Source of the DNA: Nevskiaceae bacterium
GTDB lineage: Bacteria > Pseudomonadota > Gammaproteobacteria > Steroidobacterales > Steroidobacteraceae
Reading direction: 5' to 3'
Assembly: GCA_024234075.1 (NCBI GenBank)
Contig: JACKOV010000003.1
Span: forward strand, 1-64,000
DNA: 64,000 bases
Shown in pieces: positions 18,014 to 26,697 of this stretch. The stretch's first letter is position 1. Every line of letters starts with the position of its first letter. The notes under the pieces were generated by a model, which made no database searches, was not told the DNA's origin, and worked only from the letters and a program-made list of their open reading frames with translations. Position numbers and translations under genes: made by a program.

Positions 18014-18074
18014 TCCGGAGCTCTGCCGCCCGCGTTCGTCGAACGAACCGCAGGCGTCGCAACGGAGCTCTGGG
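18014..18074 (+). promoter_or_regulatory. Candidate riboswitch expression platform (RBS-sequestering helix)
   Basis: TCCGGAGCTCTG (18014-18025) can pair with CGGAGCTCTGGG (18063-18074), forming 12 pairs including G-U. The second copy contains the GGAG ribosome site of the lipoprotein, whose ATG is at 18077. The helix would therefore block translation initiation. No T-run terminator is visible between aptamer and gene, so translational control is the more likely mode. Pairing is seen by inspection; switching is inferred. Confidence 0.5.
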
Positions 18075-18076
18075 AA

Positions 18077-19141
18077 ATGCCGGTTACTGCTGTCTTCAAT
18101 CTTGTCTGCTCGCGCCTGCTCCCGATCGCCGCTGTCAGCCTGTCGCTCACGGCCTGTCTCGGTGGCGGCGACGGATCTCCGTACACGGGAGGCACGCAGG
18201 CTGCCATGGCCACGGGCGCGGCCCCGGCCCCGGCCCGTTCGGGCGGTTCGACGACGGGCAATGCCGCTCCGCAAGTGGGCGGCGTGCCGGCGGCGTCGAT
18301 CCCTGCCGGCTTTCCCTATGTGTTCCGGCCGATCGCCAGCGATCCGGATGGTGACTCGCTGACTTTCTCGATCCGCGGCCTGCCGACCTGGGCGACGTTC
18401 GATCCGCGGACCGGCGAACTGCGCGGCACCCCGACCGAGGCCGACATCGGCGAAAGCGGCGGCATAGTGATCACGGTCAGCGATGGTCAGGCCAGCGCGA
18501 CGCTCGGCCCGTTCAGCGTGCGCATCAATCGTCCGGCCAATGGCGTGACGCCCTCGAGTGGTGGCCAGGCGCCGTCGATCAGCGGCACGCCCCCGACCAC
18601 GGTCGCCGCGGGCGCCGGCTATACGTTCCGCGTGATCGCCACGGATCCGGAGGGCGACCGCCTGACCTATGGGGCGACGAATCTGCCCGCCTGGCTCGGC
18701 CTCAACTCGGCCAACGGCATCCTGACCGGAACGCCGACGGCGGCGCAGGTCGGCACCTATCCCAACATCACCATCAGCGTCACCGACGGCAGTTCGACGG
18801 TGTCGCTGCCGCCGTTCACGATCACGGTCACCGCGGCGCCGGGCGCGGCCGGCAGCAGCACGAACACGGGCGCCGGCAAGGTGGGTACCGCGACGCTGAG
18901 CTGGCTCAAGCCGACCCAGAATGCCGATGGCACGCCCTTGACCGATCTCGCCGGCTACATCGTGAAATACGGCAACAGCTCCTCGGAGCTCCATCAGAGC
19001 ATCGCCGTCAACGATCCGGCCATGACCCGCTATACCGTGTCGAACCTTGGCAGCGGCACCTGGTACTTCACGGTGGTGTCTTATACGGTCTCCGGCCTCG
19101 AGAGCAGCCACTCCGAAGTGGTCAGCAAGACCATCGGCTGA
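18077..19141 (+). CDS. Lipoprotein with two Ig-like (He_PIG) domains and an FN3 domain
   Basis: A 354-residue exported lipoprotein. The signal peptide ends in lipobox LTAC with Cys27. After a Gly/Ala/Ser-rich linker come two similar beta-sandwich repeats (about residues 85-155 and 180-250), each with SDPDGDSLTF/TDPEGDRLTY and a LPTW/LPAW...G.L.GTPT pattern seen in putative Ig/cadherin-like domains. The C-terminus (about 265-354) is a fibronectin type III-like domain (LSWLKPT..., Y.V.AV.., S.YTVSGLES). The start ATG has GGAG nine bases upstream. It is single and follows a c-di-GMP riboswitch, so expression probably tracks the sessile/motile switch. A surface or adhesion role is inferred; no catalytic motif is seen. 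Confidence 0.85.
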   Translation: MPVTAVFNLVCSRLLPIAAVSLSLTACLGGGDGSPYTGGTQAAMATGAAPAPARSGGSTTGNAAPQVGGVPAASIPAGFPYVFRPIASDPDGDSLTFSIRGLPTWATFDPRTGELRGTPTEADIGESGGIVITVSDGQASATLGPFSVRINRPANGVTPSSGGQAPSISGTPPTTVAAGAGYTFRVIATDPEGDRLTYGATNLPAWLGLNSANGILTGTPTAAQVGTYPNITISVTDGSSTVSLPPFTITVTAAPGAAGSSTNTGAGKVGTATLSWLKPTQNADGTPLTDLAGYIVKYGNSSSELHQSIAVNDPAMTRYTVSNLGSGTWYFTVVSYTVSGLESSHSEVVSKTIG

Positions 19142-19584
19142 CGGCGGGTGGTCTCTGGAACGGGATGGTCCAGGGCTCTCGTCGCGGCGCCTTTATCGGT
19201 TCATTCGAGAAACAATGCGCCGATATATAGCAGGCATTGACTGAAAACCTACTCGTTCACCAAGACGATTGCCCGCCACCGCCACCGCCTTCGCCCGGCT
19301 CAGGCAAAGCGGCTGCCCGGAGCGATTCCCGGCGTGCCGGCCAACGTCCCTACGTAGGCGGTCGAGACGACCTGCAACTCATGCAGCGCGATGCGCAGCG
19401 CCGCCGTGCAGCTGCCGTGCGGGACCGCAAGGTCTCGCCACGCAGGCTGTGCGCGATCATCTCACCGCGCCGTGGTCATGATTGCGGCCCGAAAGGCCCG
19501 CGGCACGAACCGGCGGCACTTCGCAAGGGCTTGCGATTGCCCCGCTGACACGGCCAAATTGACGGCCAATCCCCACTGTCGTCC
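19142..19584. other. 443-base gap, no gene supported
   Basis: Short open frames here have Arg-rich, low-quality translations with no family resemblance. A string CTCAGGCAAAG near 19300 recalls part of the glycine riboswitch but the rest of the fold is missing. No terminator with a T-run was found after the lipoprotein. Nothing further can be supported. Confidence 0.5.
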
Positions 19585-20337
19585 ATGGAATCCGCCCGCA
19601 TGCCTGCCAACGTCCATACCGAGGTCCTGCGCTATCGCGCAGGTGGTGTCGAGCTTGCCAGCTATCTCGCGGTCGATACCAACCAGAACGGCCGTCGGCC
19701 CGCGCTCGCCGTGTTCCCGGAATGGTGGGGCATGAACGATTATCTGCGCCGCCGTGCGCGCGAGCTCGCGCAACTCGGTGTGGTCGCGCTCGCGGTCGAT
19801 GTCTACGGCGAGGGGCGCGAAGCCGCGGATGCTACCGAAGCCGGTGCGCTGATGAACGGCCTGTTCGCCGACATGGCTGCGACCAGCGAACGGGTCAAGG
19901 CCGCGTTCCAGCAGCTCGCGAAACAGCCGCTGGTCGATGTGACCCGAATGGGTGCGATGGGCTACTGCCTCGGCGGCGCCCTGTCGCTGCATGCCGCGCG
20001 CCTCGGCCTCGATCTGCGCGGCGTGGTCAGCTTCCACGGCTCGCTCGGACGGACCCATGTGGCGAAGCCGGGAGAGTTCAAGGCCGAGGTGCTGATCTGC
20101 CACGGCGAGGCCGATGCGCTGGTGCCGGCGGCCGAACAGCAGGGTTTCCATGCGGAAATGGCCGATCTCGGCGTGAAGTACCAGTTCAATTCCTACCCAG
20201 GCGCGAAGCACGGCTTTACCAACCCGGACGCGACCGACAAAGGCCAGAAGTACAACCTGCCGCTGGCCTACGACGAGAAGACCGATCGCCAGTCCTGGGA
20301 GGACATGAAGACGTTCTGGCAGCGCGTGTTCCGCTGA
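19585..20337 (+). CDS. Dienelactone hydrolase family protein
   Basis: A 250-residue alpha/beta hydrolase. It shows the DLH oxyanion region VFPEWWGMNDYLR near residue 44, the nucleophile Cys in GYCLGG near residue 130, Asp in HGEADALVP near 175 and the catalytic His in AKHGFTNP near 215. No signal peptide is evident, so it is cytoplasmic. ATG 19585 or the inner ATG at 19600 (MPANVHTEV) could be used. It is the second of three DLH-family genes in the window and stands alone. Confidence 0.88.
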   Translation: MESARMPANVHTEVLRYRAGGVELASYLAVDTNQNGRRPALAVFPEWWGMNDYLRRRARELAQLGVVALAVDVYGEGREAADATEAGALMNGLFADMAATSERVKAAFQQLAKQPLVDVTRMGAMGYCLGGALSLHAARLGLDLRGVVSFHGSLGRTHVAKPGEFKAEVLICHGEADALVPAAEQQGFHAEMADLGVKYQFNSYPGAKHGFTNPDATDKGQKYNLPLAYDEKTDRQSWEDMKTFWQRVFR

Positions 20338-20382
20338 GGGGCGGGCGTCCGGCCTGCTTCTGCGGCGGGCTGCCGCGCGCGC

Positions 20383-22020
20383 TCAGCGCGACGCCACCGG
20401 CCGCGCGCCGTCGACCTTGAAGCGCACACGCCCGACCAGCTCGGGCGCAATCTGGCCGACACCGGCCGGCACCACGACCTGCTCGCCCGGCTGCAATGCG
20501 CGCCCGACCTGTACCTGCGGCCCCTGCTGCACGATCGCGCCGTTGCCGTCGAGCAGCACGGCCGACAGGATCAGACCCTCGAGCGCCACCGGCGCCCGGT
20601 TGGCGATCACGGCCACCAGGGTGCCGCGTGCATCGAGCTGCGCGGCGCTGGCGATGTAGTTGCCTGGGTTACGCTGCACGTCGATGCTCGCGTACTCCAG
20701 CGCAGCGGCCTTGCCGATCTCGCTCTGCGAGCCGGCCGCACCCTTGTAGAGCTCGAGCGCGCGGTCGACGTTGCCCGATTCCTTGGCGATGTTGCCGAGG
20801 TAGTAGAGCGCCGGTGCGGTCGGCAGCAGTTTGGCGCTGCGTTCGAGGCGCTGTGCTGCCTCGTTGCGGTTGCCGAGCCGGTAGTGCGCCGTGCCGCTGC
20901 CGAGCCAGGCTGCAAAGTAGCCGTCGTCGAGCTGCAGCGCCCGCTCGTAGTGCGTCAGCGCCGCTTTCGGCTGCTGGTCGGCGAGTTCGAGGTCGCCCCG
21001 CAGCAGCGCGAAGTGCGACTCGTTCGGCACCAGTTTCTCGGCCTCGAGCGCCAGCGCTTTCGCGCCCTTGAGGTCTTTCTTGCGCGCCAGGGCCACCGCC
21101 TGGTCGGCCTTTTCATAGCCAGGCGCGAGTTTGCGCAGCGGCGCGAGCCGTGTGGCGTAGCGTTCCTTGCCGAGATCGCCGCCGGGCGTGCCGAGCTCGG
21201 CCAGCCGGGCGCGGTTGTTGGCGACGCGTTCTTCCGAAGGGGGATGCGAAGCGAACAGCCCTTCGAGCCAACTGGCCTGAGCCGTGCCGCTCTTCTGCGC
21301 GAGAGCGACGAACTTTTCCTGCAAGGTGATCGCCGCCGACGGGTCGTAGCCGGCGCGGCGCATGTACTCCATGCCGTAGTAGTCGCTTTCGCGTTCCGCA
21401 TCGCGGCCGTAGCGCGTGCTGATCATCTGTGCGCCGATACCTGCGCCAGCGGCCAGCAGGCCGCCGAGGTTCTGGTCCATGTCGGACATCGCGACGCCGA
21501 CCTGCGCTGCGACCATGCCGACCTGCAGCAGTGTGCCGCGCTCCTGTGCCTTGGCGCCGTGGCGTGCCGCGGCGTGCACGATTTCGTGGCCGAGCACGGC
21601 GGCCAGCTCCGCTTCGTTCTCGAGCGCGGTCAGCAGGCCGCGGTTGACCGCGATCTTGCCGCCGGGCAGCGCCCAGGCGTTCGGCACCGAGTTGTTGAGC
21701 ACCGTGAATTCGTAGGGTAGAGGCCGGTCGGAGACCGCGGCGAGCTTCTGCCCGACCTCGTTGACGTAGACGCTGAGGTCGGGGAGGGTCTTATAGTCGC
21801 CGCCCTCGCTCTGGCGCGTGGGTGCGTAGTGGCTCGCACCGATCTGCAGTTCCGCGGCTTCGGAAACGAACTGGATTTCCTTCTTGCCGGTGACCGGGTT
21901 GACGCCGCAGCCGATGAGGCCGAGCGTCAGCGCGGCCGCCGCCAGCAGGCGCCGTGTCCGGCGCGACCGCGATGGCGGCGAAGACGAGGGGGCGGCGAGT
22001 GGCTGGCGCGATCGGTCCAT
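20383..22020 (-). CDS. M48 metalloprotease lipoprotein with TPR region (BepA/LoiP-like)
   Basis: A 545-residue periplasmic or outer-membrane-attached zinc protease. A cationic N-terminus leads to lipobox LIGC with Cys38; the M48 domain follows with HEIVHAAARH (zinc ligands His145/His149, Glu146) and the third ligand in ERESDYYGMEYM near residue 208. The segment NPVTGKKEIQFVSE near residue 41 is typical of this group. From about residue 300 the protein is built of helical TPR-like repeats, as in BepA, which assists or degrades outer-membrane proteins. The C-terminal 100 residues look beta-rich. Divergent from zwf. Confidence 0.9.
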   Translation of the reverse strand: MDRSRQPLAAPSSSPPSRSRRTRRLLAAAALTLGLIGCGVNPVTGKKEIQFVSEAAELQIGASHYAPTRQSEGGDYKTLPDLSVYVNEVGQKLAAVSDRPLPYEFTVLNNSVPNAWALPGGKIAVNRGLLTALENEAELAAVLGHEIVHAAARHGAKAQERGTLLQVGMVAAQVGVAMSDMDQNLGGLLAAGAGIGAQMISTRYGRDAERESDYYGMEYMRRAGYDPSAAITLQEKFVALAQKSGTAQASWLEGLFASHPPSEERVANNRARLAELGTPGGDLGKERYATRLAPLRKLAPGYEKADQAVALARKKDLKGAKALALEAEKLVPNESHFALLRGDLELADQQPKAALTHYERALQLDDGYFAAWLGSGTAHYRLGNRNEAAQRLERSAKLLPTAPALYYLGNIAKESGNVDRALELYKGAAGSQSEIGKAAALEYASIDVQRNPGNYIASAAQLDARGTLVAVIANRAPVALEGLILSAVLLDGNGAIVQQGPQVQVGRALQPGEQVVVPAGVGQIAPELVGRVRFKVDGARPVASR

Positions 22021-22181
22021 GGAAACCTCCGGCAGGCCTCGACCCGCTGTGGGTCGTCCGGCGCGTCAGCCATGATAACTTGCACAGCATTGCCGTGCCG
22101 CCGCTGCGTCGATTGCTCGGGCGATCGGGTGGCCCGACCCGCTGGCGATTCAGCACCCTGACGGAGGAGCGCATCGAGACG

Positions 22182-23576
22182 ATGGAACCGCGTTCGGATG
22201 CCCTGGTGATCTTCGGCGTAACCGGCGATCTTGCGTTCCGCAAGATCTTCCCCGCCTTGCAGAACATGGTGCGCCGCGGCGTGCTCGACGTGCCGGTCAT
22301 CGGCGTGGCCCGTGAAGGCTCGGTCGAGACGCTGCGCGAGCGGGTCGCCGCCAGCCTCGCGGAGCATGGCGGCGGCGCCGATCCGCAGGTGCTGGCGAAG
22401 CTCGGCGGGCTGTTGCGCCACGTCGAGGGCGACTACCGCGATCCGGCGACCTTCGCCGCACTGCGCCGCGAGCTCGGCGCGGCGGCTCATCCGTTGCACT
22501 ATCTGGCGGTGCCGCCGAGCCTGTTCGCCACCGTGGTCGAGGGGTTGGGTGCGGCGGGCTGCGCCAGCGGCGCCAGGGTGATCGTCGAGAAGCCGCTCGG
22601 TCGCGATTTCGCCTCCGCGCGCGCGCTGAACCACGCGCTGGGGCGCGTGTTCGACGAGCGCTCGCTGTTTCGCATCGATCACTTCCTCGGCAAGGAGGCG
22701 GTGCAGAACCTGCTGTATTTCCGCTTCGCCAACGCCTTCCTCGAACCGGTCTGGAATCGCGATCACATCGAGAGCGTGCAGATCACGATGGCCGAGTCGT
22801 TTGGCGTCGAAGGGCGCGGCAAGCTCTACGAGGAGCTTGGTGCGGTGCGCGACGTGGTGCAGAACCACTTGCTGCAGGTGGTCACGATTCTGACGATGGA
22901 GCCGCCGTCGGGGCTCGGCAGCGATCCGCAGCGCGACGAAAAGGCCAAGGTGCTGCGTTCGATCGCGCCGCTGTCGCGCAGCGATATCGTGCGCGGACAG
23001 TACCTGGGCTATCGGGCCGAGCCGGGCGTCGATCCGCATTCGGACGTCGAGACCTACGTGGCGCTGAAGCTCGCGATCGATTCCTGGCGCTGGGCCGATG
23101 TGCCGTTTTTCATCCGGACCGGCAAGGCACTGGCCACTACCGGCACCGAGGTGCTGGCGACGTTCCGTCGTCCGCCGCAGCGACTGTTCGGCGAGCCGAC
23201 GCCACCGCACACCAACTACCTGCGCTTCCGGCTCGGGCCCGATCGCATTTCGATCGGCCTCGGCGCCCGTGCCAAGACGCCTGGCGAGGCGATGCTCGGG
23301 CATCCGGTCGAACTGTCGGTGTGCAGCACGCCGCGGGGCGAGCAGACCGCCTACGAGCGGCTGATCGGCGACGCGATGCGCGGCGACGCCACGCTGTTCG
23401 CGCGCCAGGACATCGTCGAGGAAGCCTGGCGGATCGTCGACGAAGCGCTGATCAAGTCCGGCGCCGCGCTGCCCTATGCGGTCGGCAGTTGGGGGCCGGA
23501 AGCCGCCGATCGCCTGACGCGGGCGATCGGCGGCTGGGTTGATCCGGGCAGCCTCGGCCACGACGCGTGCGCCTGA
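22182..23576 (+). CDS. zwf: Glucose-6-phosphate 1-dehydrogenase
   Basis: Oxidises glucose-6-phosphate to 6-phosphogluconolactone while making NADPH. It has 464 residues, slightly short for the family. The dinucleotide motif FGVTGDLAFRKIFPAL is at residues 10-25, VEKPLGRDF near 138, and the active-site signature RIDHFLGKEAVQN near 165. The ATG at 22182 gives the usual N-terminus; the open frame upstream overlaps the divergent M48 leader. Its end overlaps the next gene, pgl, by ten bases, so the two are coupled. It supplies NADPH/gluconolactone for the pentose phosphate or Entner-Doudoroff route. Confidence 0.96.
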   Translation: MEPRSDALVIFGVTGDLAFRKIFPALQNMVRRGVLDVPVIGVAREGSVETLRERVAASLAEHGGGADPQVLAKLGGLLRHVEGDYRDPATFAALRRELGAAAHPLHYLAVPPSLFATVVEGLGAAGCASGARVIVEKPLGRDFASARALNHALGRVFDERSLFRIDHFLGKEAVQNLLYFRFANAFLEPVWNRDHIESVQITMAESFGVEGRGKLYEELGAVRDVVQNHLLQVVTILTMEPPSGLGSDPQRDEKAKVLRSIAPLSRSDIVRGQYLGYRAEPGVDPHSDVETYVALKLAIDSWRWADVPFFIRTGKALATTGTEVLATFRRPPQRLFGEPTPPHTNYLRFRLGPDRISIGLGARAKTPGEAMLGHPVELSVCSTPRGEQTAYERLIGDAMRGDATLFARQDIVEEAWRIVDEALIKSGAALPYAVGSWGPEAADRLTRAIGGWVDPGSLGHDACA

Positions 23577-24241
23577 TCGTCTGCGACGAGGCGGCGGCGA
23601 CGGCCCTCGCGGCCGCCGAGTGGATCGCCGCGCAATTGCGCGCCGCGCTCGAGGCGCGGGGTCGTGCCGGTGTGGCCTTCAGCGGCGGCGCATCGCCGCG
23701 CCCGATGCTCGAGGTGCTGGCGGCCCAGCCGCTGCCGTGGACGCAGGTCGATGCGTTCCAGGTCGATGAGCGTGTCGCGCCGGCCGGCAGCGCGGCCCGC
23801 AATCTGACAATGCTCCGCGCTGCGTTGCCGCAGGCCTGCTGGCATCCGATGCCGGTCGACGATTTCGAATCCGGGCAGGCGGCGCAAGCCTATGCGCGGA
23901 CACTGGCAGCGTTCGGCGGCGCGCCGCCGGTGCTCGATCTGGTGCATCTCGGCCTCGGCGACGACGGCCATGTCGCCTCGTTGTTTCCCGGCAGCGAAGC
24001 GCTCGAGGTCCAGGATCGCGAAGTCGTGGCCACGAGCGAGCAGCGTGGCCATCGTCGCCTCACCTGCACCTTGCCGCTGCTGTCGCGCGCCCGGCAACGG
24101 ATCTGGCTGGTCACCGGCACCGGCAAGGCGGCGATGCTCGCGGCACTCTGGCGTCAGGACTCCGGGATTCCGGCGTCGCGCGTCGCGCGTACGGCCAGCA
24201 CGATATTCGCCGACGCTGCCGCTGCGGCACAGCTCTACTGA
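23567..24241 (+). CDS. pgl: 6-phosphogluconolactonase
   Basis: Hydrolyses 6-phosphogluconolactone to 6-phosphogluconate. It has 224 residues, with the family motifs FSGGASPRPMLE near residue 38, DAFQVDERVAP near 62 and LGLGDDGHVASLFPGS near 125. The GTG start (23567) lies inside the end of zwf. It is followed 13 bases later by the convergent gnd, which acts on its product. Confidence 0.95.
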   Translation: MRLIVCDEAAATALAAAEWIAAQLRAALEARGRAGVAFSGGASPRPMLEVLAAQPLPWTQVDAFQVDERVAPAGSAARNLTMLRAALPQACWHPMPVDDFESGQAAQAYARTLAAFGGAPPVLDLVHLGLGDDGHVASLFPGSEALEVQDREVVATSEQRGHRRLTCTLPLLSRARQRIWLVTGTGKAAMLAALWRQDSGIPASRVARTASTIFADAAAAAQLY

Positions 24242-24254
24242 TCGGCAGCCGGCA

Positions 24255-25178
24255 TCAAGGCGGGGGCTTGTCCGCGGGCGTGGTGGCATGGCCGCCGAAA
24301 GACCGGCGCATCCGTGCCAGCAGCCTGGCCGCATAGTCGGCCCGCCCCTGGCTCGCGAAGCGGGCCATCAGCGCGGCGCTGATCACCGGTGCGGGCACGC
24401 CGAGATCGATCGCTTCCTTGGCTGTCCAGCGTCCTTCGCCCGAGTCGGCGACTATCGGGGCGATGTCGTCCAGCACCGGATCCTGCGCCAGGAATTCCGC
24501 CGTGAGATCGAGCAGCCAGGAGCGGATCACCGTGCCGTGGCGCCAGTGTTCGGCAAGCTGCGCCACATCCAGCCCGAGCTCCGGCCGTGCCTGCAGCAGC
24601 GCGAAGCCTTCGGCATAGGCCTGCATCAGGCCGTACTCGATGCCGTTGTGCACCATCTTGGCGTAGTGGCCGGCACCGGCCCGGCCACAATGCAACCAGC
24701 CACGCTCGGGAGACGGTGCGAGCGCGCGCAGCACGGGTTCGAGGCGTGCGACCGCGGTGGCTTCGCCGCCGACCATCAGCCCATAGCCGTTCTGCAGGCC
24801 CCAGACCCCACCGGAAACGCCCGCGTCGACGAACTGCAGGCCGCTTGCGGCGAGCGCCGCGGCATGCCGCTGCGAATCCTGGTAGTGGGCATTGCCGCCG
24901 TCGACCAGCAGGTCACCGGCCGTCAGCCGTGCGGCGAGGATGTCGAGTGTCGTGTCGGTCGGTGCGCCGGCCGGCAGCATCAGCCAGACGACGCGCGGCG
25001 TGGTCAGCGCGGCGATGAACTCTTCGAGGGTTTCGACGGTTTGCAGGCCGGGCTCGCCCGCGAGCGCGGCGCGCGCCTCGGACGCGCGATCCCAGGCGAC
25101 GACACCGATCCCTGTCCGTGCCAGGCGACGAGCCATGTTGCCGCCCATGCGGCCGAGTCCCAGCATGCCGATCTGCAT
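24255..25178 (-). CDS. gnd: 6-phosphogluconate dehydrogenase, short (GndA/YqeC-like) type
   Basis: Oxidatively decarboxylates 6-phosphogluconate to ribulose-5-phosphate. At 307 residues it belongs to the short form, often NAD-preferring, rather than the 470-residue form. Rossmann motif GMLGLGRMGGNMARRL at residues 4-19, VDGGNAHY near 95, GVSGGVWGLQNGYGLMVGG near 118 and AGAGHYAKMVHNGIEYG near 165 (catalytic Lys and Asn) are clear. The start MQIGML (25178) is preferred; an ATG six codons earlier is possible. Convergent with zwf-pgl. Confidence 0.93.
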   Translation of the reverse strand: MQIGMLGLGRMGGNMARRLARTGIGVVAWDRASEARAALAGEPGLQTVETLEEFIAALTTPRVVWLMLPAGAPTDTTLDILAARLTAGDLLVDGGNAHYQDSQRHAAALAASGLQFVDAGVSGGVWGLQNGYGLMVGGEATAVARLEPVLRALAPSPERGWLHCGRAGAGHYAKMVHNGIEYGLMQAYAEGFALLQARPELGLDVAQLAEHWRHGTVIRSWLLDLTAEFLAQDPVLDDIAPIVADSGEGRWTAKEAIDLGVPAPVISAALMARFASQGRADYAARLLARMRRSFGGHATTPADKPPP

Positions 25179-25233
25179 GGCGGGATCGTACCGCATCGCG
25201 ACGTTCTGGTCCGGCCGGTGCTGCGATCGACCC

Positions 25234-26553
25234 TCATGCGGCGATGCACATGTTGCGGCCGGCCTCCTTGGCGCGATAGAGCGCCGAGTCGGCACGCTCG
25301 AAGATCGCGTGGTCGTCCTTCAGATCGCTGTCTCGCAATGAGGTGATGCCGCAAGAGACCGTGACCTTCAGCGGCTTGCCGTGGTACTGCAGATTCAGGT
25401 TGGCGACCGCTTCGCGCAGATCGTTGGCGACCCTCAGCGCCGCTTCGGCGTTCGTGCCGATCAGCAGGGTGCAGAACTCCTCGCCGCCGATCCGGGCGAC
25501 GAAATCGTTGGTGCGCAGGCGATTGGCGAAACAGGAAGCGACCTCGCGCAGCACGCGATCGCCGGTGCGGTGGCCGTAGGTGTCGTTGATCGTCTTGAAA
25601 CGGTCGATGTCCCAGATGAGCATGCTGATCGGGGTGCGGAGGCGCTTCCACCGCGCGAGTTCCTCGCGCAGGCGTTCTTCGAACGCGATCCGGTTCGGCA
25701 CACCGGTGACGACGTCGAGGCGCGCCAGCGCACGCTCCTGTTCCAGCGAGCGGCTCAGGTCCTGCGCCCGGTTCTCGAGTTCGGCGACGCGCAGGGTCAT
25801 TTTCTCGGCGCGCTCCATCTGCTCCTGGTAGAGCTGGCCCTGCTTGTCGCGAAAGTCCTGGACGTGCGAGGCGATCGATTCGAGCCGCGTGGCGATCACC
25901 ACTTGCAGAGGCGCAAGATCGCTGGCCGCCATGGCCGCTTTCGACAGGCCATCGACTTCGGACATCACTTTCTGGTCCAGTCCCAGCGCCGCGTCCTGGC
26001 TGTTCTTCCAGTCGGCCTTGGTGGCATCGAGGAAGGTGGCGATATCCTCCAGCCGCTGGGTCATCCGCGTCAGCATGGCGGCGGCGGCTTCGCGTTCCTT
26101 GGCAAGCTTCCCGGCTTGTGCGCGCGCGAATTCAGCAGCCCGCATCAGCAGCTTTGCCAATGCCTCGTCGCTGTCCGCCACGGCGACTTCACTCGCCAGA
26201 GCCTGCATCGTCGGGTCGGGCATCGGGCCGGCGGAGAGCCGCTCGAACAGCGTGGCGGCGGCGTTGCAGGAGGCCTCCCAGCGGTTTCGCGGGCAGTCGT
26301 TGGCCGTCACGGCTTCCAGCAATGTCTTGCTCAGTGCCTCGATTTCGGCGGGGCCGCTACCCTCGAGCTGCATCTGGTGCGAGATCCTGGCCAGCGCGGC
26401 ATCGATGCTGGGCGACTGGCCCGTGCCGACTCTGCACAGCCTGCCGATCAATCGGCGCAGCGCGAGCTCGAAATCCCGCCAGCCGCGTTCGCGGTGCTCC
26501 ATGTCGCGCAGTGCGTCGCGGTAGCGGGCTTTCCAGTCGGTTATCTCGGCCAT
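25234..26553 (-). CDS. GGDEF diguanylate cyclase
   Basis: Makes cyclic di-GMP from two GTP. It has 439 residues. An N-terminal all-helical region (residues 1-190) resembles a sensory or dimerising bundle, and a coiled-coil heptad region follows (about 200-270, ending RAQDLSRSLEQERALARLD). The GGDEF domain carries an active GGEEF at 356-360 and an inhibitory RxxD site (RTND, 347-350) exactly five residues before it, so product feedback is expected. No membrane segment is seen, so it is cytoplasmic. The start MAEITDW is chosen because the extension upstream has no family character. A c-di-GMP riboswitch lies about 7 kb away. Confidence 0.93.
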   Translation of the reverse strand: MAEITDWKARYRDALRDMEHRERGWRDFELALRRLIGRLCRVGTGQSPSIDAALARISHQMQLEGSGPAEIEALSKTLLEAVTANDCPRNRWEASCNAAATLFERLSAGPMPDPTMQALASEVAVADSDEALAKLLMRAAEFARAQAGKLAKEREAAAAMLTRMTQRLEDIATFLDATKADWKNSQDAALGLDQKVMSEVDGLSKAAMAASDLAPLQVVIATRLESIASHVQDFRDKQGQLYQEQMERAEKMTLRVAELENRAQDLSRSLEQERALARLDVVTGVPNRIAFEERLREELARWKRLRTPISMLIWDIDRFKTINDTYGHRTGDRVLREVASCFANRLRTNDFVARIGGEEFCTLLIGTNAEAALRVANDLREAVANLNLQYHGKPLKVTVSCGITSLRDSDLKDDHAIFERADSALYRAKEAGRNMCIAA

Positions 26554-26697
26554 CTTCGGGTTCCAGCGAGCGTAACTTCGGTAGTCGGTTATCGGCTTGC
26601 CCCCAGTTGACTTGAGGGCCGCCGGAACAACTGTGATGGACTCCACAAGGGCGTCGCCGGGGTATCGGCCTGGATCTTTCCGCGACCTCCTGATGGC

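Noticed and set aside
19296..19312. A CTCAGGCAAAG string resembling the glycine riboswitch
   Set aside because: The remaining conserved parts and paired stems are missing, and the downstream gene is not a glycine gene.
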